A stretch of 64,000 nucleotides of DNA from Phycisphaerae bacterium (GTDB taxonomy: Bacteria > Planctomycetota > Phycisphaerae > Phycisphaerales > UBA1924), in NCBI GenBank assembly GCA_016794925.1, contig JAEUIW010000002.1:62001-126000 (forward strand). Reading direction: 5' to 3'. The notes below the pieces were generated by a model that had not been told where the DNA came from, searched no databases, and saw only the letters and a list, made by a program, of their open reading frames with translations. Of the stretch, positions 35,623 through 43,371 are shown piece by piece (position 1 is the first letter of the stretch; each line of letters begins with the position of its first letter). The position numbers and the translations under genes are program-made.

Positions 35623-37443
35623 TCAGACCGTTTCCTTGATCGCTTTCTGGATCTCGGCCAGGAGCTGTTCAACCGGGAACGGCTTGAACAGCACGCACTG
35701 GAGCCCCTCCTGCGAAGCCCGAACGATCGAATGATGCGGGTCGTACCCGAACCCCGTCATCAGGATGACGGGAACCTGCGCGGAGGTGCGCCTGGCCGCG
35801 GCGTAAATCTCATACCCGTTGTGGTCGGGCATCTTGATGTCCGAGAGCACGAGGTCGAACGAGCGAGCTTTTGAGTTCACGCCCCCGCACTCGTTCAGGG
35901 CCGCGATGGCCTGCGCGCCATTCTCGCACACGGTCACGTCGCAGCCCCGCGTCCGCAGCACATCGCGGATCAACTGCCGGATGCGCGGCTCGTCGTCCGC
36001 CACCAGGATTCGCTTGCCAAGAAGCAGCGGATCGATCCGTCCCTCCGCGATGGCTTTCTCCGCTCCCAGCAGCGTCTGCGGTCCGGCGCCGACCTCTCTC
36101 ACCCGACGACGGATCGAATCCACATCGGTCGTGATCCTCTCGATGATCCGGGCCAGTTCGGGCTGTGACGCCGCCGCCTCGCGGAGCCGATCCGCGACCT
36201 TTGCAAGGTCCTCCAGCGGCTCGCTGATCTCTCCCTGGACCGTACCGGACACCGCCTGCCCCGTCGTGCACCGTTCGATGACGAGCAGGTCCAGGATGTG
36301 CAGCGCCAGCGCGATGTGGTTCGCGAAGATCTCGGCGTACTGCCGATCCTCTTCCGTGAACGCGTGCGGCTCGTTCGATTCGATGTTGAAAATACCGATG
36401 ATCTTATCATTCAGCCGCAGCGGCACGGTCAGCGAAGATCTCGCCTCGTGAAGGCCCGCCAGATAGCGCGGGTCGCTCCGGGTGTCCTCGCACAGGTAGC
36501 TCTGACCGGTCGCCGCGACATACCCCGAGATTCCGTTCCCCTCCGCCCGCGCATAGATTTCCAGTTCGATCGCCGACTGCGGCAGGCCCGAGGCCACCAC
36601 CATCTCCAGCCGCTGCGTCTGGGGATCGATGAGACGGATCAGGAAGTGATCGAAGTGCATCAATTCGTGGCAGAGCCGGATGATCTTCTCTTCCACCAGA
36701 CGAAGCCGGTCCCCAACGCTCCGCCGCTTGGCCGAGTCGGTCTCGAATCGCACCAGCTCGGCGCCGGCACGGTTGATCGCCTCCATCTTCCGCTGTGCGC
36801 GACGCATCCTCGTCACGTCCCACACCAGCGCCGCCACCCGCACCCGAGCCTGGTCCGCCCCGAACGTCGGCTCGAGAACGGGCGAGGCCAGCACCTCGTA
36901 GAACCGCGAGTCATCCGGCTCCGACACGTCGAACCGCCGCCCCGCCAGCCCCGGTGATCGCGTCGGCTCCAGGCTTCCCGCCGCGTCCGTGGACCCGATC
37001 TGGCCGAGCGCCGCGCGGAACCCTTCGCCCGCGCTGCGGCACACCTCCATGATCCGGGCCCGCATGGCCTGCGGGTACGTCCGAAACCGGTCATTCGACC
37101 ATAGCGGCCGCCCCTCGATATCGGCCACGCACACGCCCTCCCCCAGGGCGTTGAGAACCACCGACGCCTCACGCTCAACCAGATCACGTTCCAGCGGCAC
37201 GAAATCCGCAGCTTCCGCGAGCACCAGGCGACACTCCCCCCGCCTGATGATGTCCAGCGCCGAGCCGGGAGCCGCAACCACGACGTCGAATCGTTCGCGC
37301 AGCGACGACAGGACGTCCGAGGCCTCGGCGCTCGGATCGCTCAGCACCAGCAGACGCGGTCGCTCCTGTGTGGTCGTCACGTGTTCACTCTCACCCGCAG
37401 GATGAGCGTAGCAGGGGTCGCCCGATGTACCATCGTTCTTCAC
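35623..37443 (-). CDS. PAS-GAF-receiver protein without a kinase domain
   Basis: A 606-residue signalling protein. Domains in order: a degenerate receiver-like module (PRLLVLSDPSAEASDVLSSL), a PAS-like region (VVLNALGEGVCVADIEGRPL), a GAF domain at about 250-385 (HELMHFDHFLIRLIDPQTQ, then GISGYVAATGQSYLCEDTRS and LRLNDKIIGIFNIES), a helical linker, and a C-terminal receiver domain about 485-606. The receiver keeps its acidic pocket (ILVADDEPRIRQLIRDVL), phospho-acceptor in LVLSDIKMPDHNGYE, MTGFG and the KPF lysine. No HisKA, HATPase or output domain is seen. It may bind a small ligand and receive phosphate from an unlinked kinase. The start is uncertain: GTG 37443 or GTG 37380 (VTTTQERPR). 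Confidence 0.85.
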   Translation of the reverse strand: MKNDGTSGDPCYAHPAGESEHVTTTQERPRLLVLSDPSAEASDVLSSLRERFDVVVAAPGSALDIIRRGECRLVLAEAADFVPLERDLVEREASVVLNALGEGVCVADIEGRPLWSNDRFRTYPQAMRARIMEVCRSAGEGFRAALGQIGSTDAAGSLEPTRSPGLAGRRFDVSEPDDSRFYEVLASPVLEPTFGADQARVRVAALVWDVTRMRRAQRKMEAINRAGAELVRFETDSAKRRSVGDRLRLVEEKIIRLCHELMHFDHFLIRLIDPQTQRLEMVVASGLPQSAIELEIYARAEGNGISGYVAATGQSYLCEDTRSDPRYLAGLHEARSSLTVPLRLNDKIIGIFNIESNEPHAFTEEDRQYAEIFANHIALALHILDLLVIERCTTGQAVSGTVQGEISEPLEDLAKVADRLREAAASQPELARIIERITTDVDSIRRRVREVGAGPQTLLGAEKAIAEGRIDPLLLGKRILVADDEPRIRQLIRDVLRTRGCDVTVCENGAQAIAALNECGGVNSKARSFDLVLSDIKMPDHNGYEIYAAARRTSAQVPVILMTGFGYDPHHSIVRASQEGLQCVLFKPFPVEQLLAEIQKAIKETV

Positions 37444-37529
37444 TATCGGTGCCTCACCGGTTCGAATTGGACCGTAACCTGAACAACTCCTCGACCATGT
37501 CCAGCAAACCGAGTTGAAGCCGCGACTTC

Positions 37530-38480
37530 ATGATTGAACTCACCCACATAACCAAGAGTTTCGGCCCCACGAACGCCCTGTCCGGGGTCACACTTACCAT
37601 TCGCAAGGGTGAGACGGTCGGATTGCTCGGTCCCAACGGGGCCGGAAAATCGACACTGATGAGGGTAATCACGAGTTTTTTACCCCCTAATGAAGGGAAA
37701 ATTGCTGTTTGTGGTTTCGATACCATAGCAAACTCTGAACAGGTCCGAGAACGTATTGGATACCTTCCAGAATCCAATCCTATTTATCCCGAAATGCGGG
37801 TAGTAGACTATTTGAAACACCGCGCGCAGTTGTTCCGACTGAATCGCGCTCGGCGTCGAATTCGAGTCGACGCGGTACTCGAACAATGTCGTCTTCGAGA
37901 ATCCTCACAACGTCGAATTGGCGTGCTCAGCAAGGGTCTGAGGCAACGCGTCGGGCTGGCAGCGGCACTCCTGCACGAACCGGAGGTGCTGATCCTGGAC
38001 GAGCCGACCAGCGGCCTGGACCCGACACAACTGGATCAGGCTCGCGAACTGCTACGCGAACTGACTGGGACGCACACGATGCTCATCAGTTCGCACATCC
38101 TCCCCGAAATCGAGCGGACGTGCAACCGGGTGGTCATCCTGGCAGGGGGCCGCGTGCGGGCGGACGGCACGCCTGACCAACTCTTGAGGGAGTTTGGCAT
38201 TTCGGGAGGCTCCGACGAGATACTCATTGAGATACAGGATTCCTTGACCGCGACCGCCACCCGGGCGCTCGCCGATGTCCCCGACATTGCCGGTGTGTCA
38301 GCGGAACCCCTGGGCGGCGGCTGGACGCGATTGCGCGCGCGACCGAAGGTTCCGAGGTCGGACGCCCGCGAGCCCGTGGCCCGAGCGCTCGCGGGCGCAT
38401 CGATCGTCGCTCGGGATTTGCACCGGGAACGGGCCACGCTCGACCGGGTTTTCAAGTCTGTCATCGAGCGCGCGGGCTAA
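37530..38480 (+). CDS. ABC transporter ATP-binding protein, GldA/ABC-2 type
   Basis: A 316-residue ATPase. It begins MIELTHITKSFGPTNALSGV. Walker A GPNGAGKST, Q-loop GYLPESNPIYPEM, signature LSKGLRQRVGLAAALLHEP, Walker B VLILDEPTSGLDP, and ISSHILPEIE with switch His. The C-terminal 90 residues (LIEIQDSLTATATRALADVP) form the regulatory tail common in GldA-like proteins. It leads a three-gene cluster with an ABC-2 permease and a GldG-like protein. Bases about 37670-37910 are distinctly richer in A/T than the rest of the gene and its neighbours, using codons such as AAA, TTT and ATT. Confidence 0.9.
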   Translation: MIELTHITKSFGPTNALSGVTLTIRKGETVGLLGPNGAGKSTLMRVITSFLPPNEGKIAVCGFDTIANSEQVRERIGYLPESNPIYPEMRVVDYLKHRAQLFRLNRARRRIRVDAVLEQCRLRESSQRRIGVLSKGLRQRVGLAAALLHEPEVLILDEPTSGLDPTQLDQARELLRELTGTHTMLISSHILPEIERTCNRVVILAGGRVRADGTPDQLLREFGISGGSDEILIEIQDSLTATATRALADVPDIAGVSAEPLGGGWTRLRARPKVPRSDAREPVARALAGASIVARDLHRERATLDRVFKSVIERAG

Positions 38481-38513
38481 GGTCGGGGCGGAGCTGACCC
38501 CCAAGGGAGCACG

Positions 38514-39230
38514 ATGCGGAGCGTGTGGACCATCGCGAGCCGCGAGTACGCGGCGTTCTTCCGACTCCCCGTCGGGTGGCTGGTGACGGCGCTGTTCGTG
38601 TGCCTGAGCGCTGTGATTTTCACGCGGTCTTGCCTAGCGCCGGGCCAGCCCGCGACCATGCGGGAGTTTTTCGGTCTCTGGTGGAGCATCCTGATCATCG
38701 TCGCGCCCTCGATCTCGATGCGCCTGTTCAGTGAAGAACTCCGTACCGGCACCATCGAAACGCTGCTGACGTCACCCGTGAACGAAGCCGCACTGGTGGT
38801 CGGCAAGTTCCTCGCGGCGTGGATGTTCCTTGCGACCATCCTGGCGCCGACCATCTGCTTCGTGGGCGTGCTGTGGATGCTCGCCGCGCCCGATCCCGGC
38901 CCCATTCTGTCGGGGTACATCGGGGTGATGCTGCTCGGCATGCTGTACCTCGCGGCGGGCACGCTCGTGTCAAGCCTGACGTCCAGTCAGACACTGGCAT
39001 TCCTGGGCGCCATGTTCCTGCTCATCGGCGCCGAGGTGGCGGCGCAGCGACTGTCGGGGCTTCTGTCCGAGCCCTGGAGCGGGCTCGTGGATGGGTTCTC
39101 GGTCCAGCCTCGGATGGCCGATTTCGCGCGCGGCGTCATCGACTCCGCGCACGTCGTGTTCTTCGTGTGCGCGGCAGTCTGGTGCCTCGGGATCGCCACG
39201 GTGCTCCTGCAGAGCAGGAGGTGGCGATGA
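38514..39230 (+). CDS. ABC-2 type permease, GldF-like
   Basis: A 238-residue membrane protein with about six helices: WLVTALFVCLSAVIF, FFGLWWSILIIVAPSISM, FLAAWMFLATILAPTICFVG, YIGVMLLGMLYLAAGTLVSS, TLAFLGAMFLLIGAEVAA and VVFFVCAAVWCLGIATVLL. The segment SEELRTGTIETLLTSPVNE is the coupling motif typical of the GldF/NosY branch. It lies 33 bp after the ATPase and its stop overlaps the next start (ATGA), so the three proteins are probably made together as one exporter. Confidence 0.88.
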   Translation: MRSVWTIASREYAAFFRLPVGWLVTALFVCLSAVIFTRSCLAPGQPATMREFFGLWWSILIIVAPSISMRLFSEELRTGTIETLLTSPVNEAALVVGKFLAAWMFLATILAPTICFVGVLWMLAAPDPGPILSGYIGVMLLGMLYLAAGTLVSSLTSSQTLAFLGAMFLLIGAEVAAQRLSGLLSEPWSGLVDGFSVQPRMADFARGVIDSAHVVFFVCAAVWCLGIATVLLQSRRWR

Positions 39231-41365
39231 TCGCGCCGATTGGTCCGCACGCCGGGGGCGTGCGGCGCAAGACGCTGGCGGCCCGGAGCGTGCTGCTTCT
39301 GATCGCGATGACTGCGGCGTGCACGCTCGCCGGGGTGATCGGCGCTCGAACGCGGGTGGCCTGGGACGTGACGGCGATGCGCGAGCACCACCTCTCACCT
39401 TGGACGACCGCGCTGCTGCGGGGCGTTGTCGGCCGATTCGACGTGATCCTCGCGGCTGATCTGCGGTCGCTGGATGCACGCACGCTCACGGCCGTGGCGG
39501 ATGTCACGGATCGCTTCAATCAGTGGACCGACGACGCGGTGCCGAACGCCTCAGGGGCACGCGTCGATTGCACGGTGCTGGACGTTGGCACGGCCGACGG
39601 CCGGGCTCGCTACGAATCGCTGCTGGCGAGGCTGGCGGGAGATTTCCGCACCGAAACTGATTCGCATGTGTCCAAGGTCTCAGATTCCGTCGCCGCCGCT
39701 TCCGAGTTCCTTCCGACGCTCGCCGAGATTGCGGCGGAGCTCGCCGCCGCGGCCGAGATTCAGGGGGACGAGGGCCACGATTCGAAGAGGAGTCTCGGCG
39801 CGGCCGCGGCCGCCATCCGAGCGGCGCGGGCGGACGTCGCGCGCGCGACGGATGCCGCACGGGCCGCGCTGACGGCCCCACTTCCCGGCACACTCTTCCT
39901 GCCAAGCGATGAGGCCGCGAACGGCTTGCGCGCGACCCTCTCAAGCCTGACACGGGATCTGGGATCGCTCGCCGAAGCCATCGATCGCCTGACCGCGACC
40001 GGCACGCAGAGCACAGGTTGGCGGGAGAAAGCGGTCCACGCCCGCGTGCTGATCGCTTCGGTCCGAGAGCGCGCCACCTCGCTCGACGATGCGCTCGGCA
40101 TGCTGCGCCCGCCGCGCATCCTCTCGGTCGCACGCACGCTGCGGGGCGGGCGCGCGGCGTTGGTCGTCGGCCCTCCCTCGGGGGCGTCAACCGGCGTGGC
40201 GTCCATCAACATCGATGCGCTGCTGCCCCAGCCCGGGTCCTCGCCCACGTATGACGTTCGGGCTCGCGCCGAGGAACTGATCGCCACCGCGGTCGTTTCG
40301 CTCACGGATGCACGCCGACCGATCCTCGTGCTGGTACACGCGGCGCCGGTGCGGCTGGCGCCTCAGTTCCAGCCTCTCCGCGCGCTGCTGGAGCACCTCT
40401 CGGCACGGGGGATCGATCTGGCGGAGTGGCCGATCACGCTCGATCCCGATCTCAAGACCGCGGCGATCGATCCATCCGGGACCAGGCCGTTGATCTTCGC
40501 CTTGGTGCCGACAGATGTACGCCGTCCGGAGAGCGCGCTGTGGGCGCGAAACCTCGCGCAAACCATGGGGCGGCTTCTGGAACAGGGTCGCCCGGTGCTC
40601 GTCTCCGTCACGCCTTCGGCCCTGCCCGGGGTGGGCGAGAAGGACCCTCTCGTGGAGTTCCTCTCGCCTTGGGGCGTGCGGGTCGATTCGGGTCGACCGC
40701 TGATGCATGAACGTCGCGAGGGGAAGAACCGGATCGTGGATCCGGACACCACGCTGACGTGCGAGGAAGACGGGCACGTCATCGCGCGGGCCGTGCGCGG
40801 CCTTCGAGCGCGCCTGCCGTGGGCCGTTCCGATCGGCCCCGCTCCGCGCGACGGATCCGGAGCGACATTCTCACCTCTGCTCACGGTGACCGCGGATCCG
40901 GCCGCGTGGGCGGAGGCGGACTGGATCGACTACCGCTCGCTCGCTCCGACCGAGCGAGCCGGGTCCCCCTCGGCGCCGGCGAACGACTCGTCCCGCGACG
41001 ATCCTGTCGGGCCGTGGGTTCTCGGCGCGGCCATCGAAGCGCCGAACAGCTCAACGGGAAGATCGGGCCGCCTGGTCGTGATCGGATCCAACGGTTGGTT
41101 TTTCGATGAGGTCGCGGCGGCCGCCGAGGTCGTCGACGGGCGCGTGGTCGCCCGAACGCCCGCGAATTTCGAGTTGGCGCAAGCCGCGGTGTACTGGCTC
41201 GCGGGTCGGGACGAACTGGTGGCGTCGGGCGCGACCGCGAGGGTTGTCCCCGTGATTGGTCCGATGACCTCGGGCCAGATGTCCACGCTCCGATGGATTC
41301 TGGTCGCGGGACTGCCGCTGCTCATCCTGCTGCTGGGCGCGGCGTGGCGGATCCTGAGGGGCTGA
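39227..41365 (+). CDS. GldG-like auxiliary protein of the ABC-2 system
   Basis: A 712-residue protein with an N-terminal helix (SVLLLIAMTAACTLAGVIG) and a C-terminal helix (WILVAGLPLLILLLGAAWRI) flanking a large extracytoplasmic region. The N-terminal part has features of the GldG family: AWDVTAMREHHLSPWTTALL, then a strand/helix region on FDVILAADLRSLDARTLTAV. A helical Ala-rich stretch of about 200 residues sits in the middle, followed by a Rossmann-like segment with LIFALVPTDVRRPESALWAR. In Bacteroidetes GldAFG supports gliding; in other phyla homologous sets have unknown cargo. The 3' end overlaps the convergent zinc-ribbon gene by 44 bases. Confidence 0.8.
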   Translation: MIAPIGPHAGGVRRKTLAARSVLLLIAMTAACTLAGVIGARTRVAWDVTAMREHHLSPWTTALLRGVVGRFDVILAADLRSLDARTLTAVADVTDRFNQWTDDAVPNASGARVDCTVLDVGTADGRARYESLLARLAGDFRTETDSHVSKVSDSVAAASEFLPTLAEIAAELAAAAEIQGDEGHDSKRSLGAAAAAIRAARADVARATDAARAALTAPLPGTLFLPSDEAANGLRATLSSLTRDLGSLAEAIDRLTATGTQSTGWREKAVHARVLIASVRERATSLDDALGMLRPPRILSVARTLRGGRAALVVGPPSGASTGVASINIDALLPQPGSSPTYDVRARAEELIATAVVSLTDARRPILVLVHAAPVRLAPQFQPLRALLEHLSARGIDLAEWPITLDPDLKTAAIDPSGTRPLIFALVPTDVRRPESALWARNLAQTMGRLLEQGRPVLVSVTPSALPGVGEKDPLVEFLSPWGVRVDSGRPLMHERREGKNRIVDPDTTLTCEEDGHVIARAVRGLRARLPWAVPIGPAPRDGSGATFSPLLTVTADPAAWAEADWIDYRSLAPTERAGSPSAPANDSSRDDPVGPWVLGAAIEAPNSSTGRSGRLVVIGSNGWFFDEVAAAAEVVDGRVVARTPANFELAQAAVYWLAGRDELVASGATARVVPVIGPMTSGQMSTLRWILVAGLPLLILLLGAAWRILRG

Positions 41366-41843
41366 ACGACATTGGCCGGGTGAGCGGAGCGACGACCCGC
41401 TCGCGCCCGCACGCCGGGCAGTGCGTCAGTTCTGGATCGACGCCCGACAGGTACAGGCAGCAGCCGGGGCAGACGAGATGGGCCGGGGGCGGGGAAGGAA
41501 TGAGATTGGACGGGGTGCCGCATTCCGGGCACACCAGCCCGACAGGATCGAGTCCGCTCAGGTCATAGCGGCAACGCCGGCAGACGTGATTCGGGAGCCG
41601 CGTGGGCATGAGCAGAATGAAAAGGCCCACGATCGCAACCATGACGGTGTACGGCCCGAGCATGACCGACACCAGCTCGGGCATGATGATGGGCAATCGG
41701 GTGATCTGGAAGAGGTAGACCGCGTACCACGCCGACGCGAGCAACGACACGGCCATCGTCAGCACCGAGGCGCCGAGCCACGTCCGCCGCCAACGGAAGG
41801 TGAGGTACCAGACGATCACAGAGATCATTGGGAAGATCATCAC
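41322..41843 (-). CDS. Membrane protein with two C-terminal zinc ribbons
   Basis: A 173-residue protein. Three hydrophobic helices (MISVIVWYLTFRW, LGASVLTMAVSLLASAWYAV, PYTVMVAIVGLFILLM) precede four CxxC knuckles: CRRC, CPEC, CPGC and CPAC. They are arranged as two zinc-ribbon units; the first reads CRRCRYDLSGLDPVG, a motif recurrent in Phycisphaerae proteins. The role is unknown; such zinc ribbons may bind partners at the membrane. Its last 44 bases overlap the end of the convergent GldG-like gene. The leading MM makes the exact start ambiguous by one codon. Confidence 0.78.
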   Translation of the reverse strand: MMIFPMISVIVWYLTFRWRRTWLGASVLTMAVSLLASAWYAVYLFQITRLPIIMPELVSVMLGPYTVMVAIVGLFILLMPTRLPNHVCRRCRYDLSGLDPVGLVCPECGTPSNLIPSPPPAHLVCPGCCLYLSGVDPELTHCPACGRERVVAPLTRPMSFSPSGSATPRPAAG

Positions 41844-41906
41844 GTCCGGGCCCTCGATCGGCAGAGTTTAGCCGCGGAACGCCACGGCCCGTCGGACTCG
41901 GGGGCT

Positions 41907-43016
41907 TCATCGGCCGGACTTGAAGAACGTGCGGAGCGACTCGAGAATGTCCTCGCGCTCATTGACCCGCGCCGCCACAACCTTGGACCCCTGGTCATCG
42001 CAATGCGGGCCGCCCTTGTCGGGGAACGCCTCGCGCAGCACGCCGTAGAAGCTCCCCGATCCGTACGCCGACTTGACCTGGCAGTAGCCGAACATGTTGC
42101 ACACGGGAAGGAGCTGCCGATCGAGCATCTGCACGCACGCGCGATTGTCCGCCTCGGACGAGTTGTCGCCGTCGGAGAAGTGGAAGAGGTAGCAGTTCCA
42201 TTCGGTCGGGGCGTAGTGCTCCTGGAGGATCTTTGCGGCGCACTGAAACGCGGAGCTGATCCGCGTGCCGCCGTCCTCGCGGACGGAGAAGAACGTCTTC
42301 CGGTCGACTTCCTGCGCGGTGACGTCGTGGACGACATACCGGGATTCGATGCCCTCGTAGTTACGGCGCAGCCAGGTGTCGATCCAGAACGCCGCGAGCC
42401 GAACCATTTCCTTCTGCTCGTCGCCCATGGAGCCCGAGACGTCCATCATGTACACGATCGCGGCGTTGGACTGCGGCTTCCGAACCTCGGTCCACGAGCG
42501 AAATCGCATGTCGTCCTTGACGGGGATAACGATGGGGTTCGCGGGGTCGTACGCGCCCAGGCCGATCTGGCGTCGCAGCGCCTCACGGTAGGATCGCTTG
42601 AAATGCCGGAGCGACGCGGGGCCCACCGGTCGGATCCCGGAGTAACGATCGCGGATTGTCGTCAGCTTATGCCGCCCGCGCGGTTTGATGCGCGGGAGCT
42701 GCAGCTCCTCCGCCAGGATGTCGGCAAGCTCCTCGATGTTGATATCAACCTCGAACAGGTGGCGGCCCTGAGACTCGCCCCCTTTGCCCTTGCCCGCGTC
42801 CTGCCCCTCGTCGCCCTCGCCCATTCCCACGGAGCCCGCGTTGTCGCCGAACCTGAATGTCGGGATATCGATGTCGTGAACCGGGATGGACACAAAGCGG
42901 CCGCCCTCGCGGCCGATCAGTTCATCCCGCGCGATGAAACGACGCAGGTCGCGCCTGATCTTCCCCTTGACGATCTGACGGAACCGGCCGTGATCTTGTT
43001 CGATCTTGTTGACCAT
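41907..43016 (-). CDS. yhbH: YeaH/YhbH family protein (DUF444, VWA-like)
   Basis: A 369-residue protein matching UPF0229/DUF444: VKGKIRRDLRRFIARDELIG and VSIPVHDIDIPTFRFGDN at the N-terminus, a Gly/Lys/Glu-rich segment, then a VWA-like domain with AIVYMMDVSGSMGDEQKEMV, VREDGGTRISSAFQCAAKIL and LFHFSDGDNSSEADNRAC. A GGGGTGAG ribosome site precedes the ATG. Family members usually act with PrkA-type kinase and SpoVR in stress or starvation responses. Neither partner gene lies in the window, which is unusual. Gene symbol by family resemblance. Confidence 0.9.
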   Translation of the reverse strand: MVNKIEQDHGRFRQIVKGKIRRDLRRFIARDELIGREGGRFVSIPVHDIDIPTFRFGDNAGSVGMGEGDEGQDAGKGKGGESQGRHLFEVDINIEELADILAEELQLPRIKPRGRHKLTTIRDRYSGIRPVGPASLRHFKRSYREALRRQIGLGAYDPANPIVIPVKDDMRFRSWTEVRKPQSNAAIVYMMDVSGSMGDEQKEMVRLAAFWIDTWLRRNYEGIESRYVVHDVTAQEVDRKTFFSVREDGGTRISSAFQCAAKILQEHYAPTEWNCYLFHFSDGDNSSEADNRACVQMLDRQLLPVCNMFGYCQVKSAYGSGSFYGVLREAFPDKGGPHCDDQGSKVVAARVNEREDILESLRTFFKSGR

Positions 43017-43371
43017 GACTCACCCCGGAGCAACGGCCCCTTCGAAGCCGCGATGGCGCCCGATCGCTCCAAGCCGACCGGTACCTCACATCGGCACGAT
43101 CCCTTGCGAACCCGTCCCACACACTTGAATGCCTGAACCGCCGGCTCCCTCTGGAGCACGGCGGTGAGTTAGCGGACGAACTGCGCGGCAGGCCCACCCC
43201 GGCCACCACCCCTTCCGCACCCTCATGGTGCGGTGGTCACCATGTCCGTACGCATGACTTGCCGCGCGGTTCGTGCCGCACCGTACATGAAGCCCAGACC
43301 GACCACGAGCAGGGCACGGGGCATCACGTTCCGCACGCGAACCGAGCGCGGCCCAGCGATGGGTCGGGCCG
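43017..43371. other. Gene-poor interval between yhbH-like gene and a secreted-protein gene
   Basis: A 355-bp gap. It contains a 7-bp hairpin CCGCACC/GGTGCGG at 43215-43233 without a T-run, and a minus-strand frame of 33 codons (43223-43324) that begins MPRALLVVGLGFMYG and ends just inside the hairpin. The small frame has a hydrophobic start but only a weak ribosome-binding site. The rest shows no gene, repeat or RNA that I can support. It probably includes the yhbH-like promoter on its left side. Confidence 0.4.

Noticed and set aside
37380-37443. A fixed start for the PAS-GAF-receiver gene
   Set aside because: Both GTG codons have only partial ribosome sites, so I kept the longer form and did not treat the choice as settled.
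41421-43136. 571-codon plus-strand frame opposite the zinc-ribbon and YeaH-type genes
   Set aside because: The minus-strand genes carry CxxC knuckles and VWA motifs; the plus frame has none.
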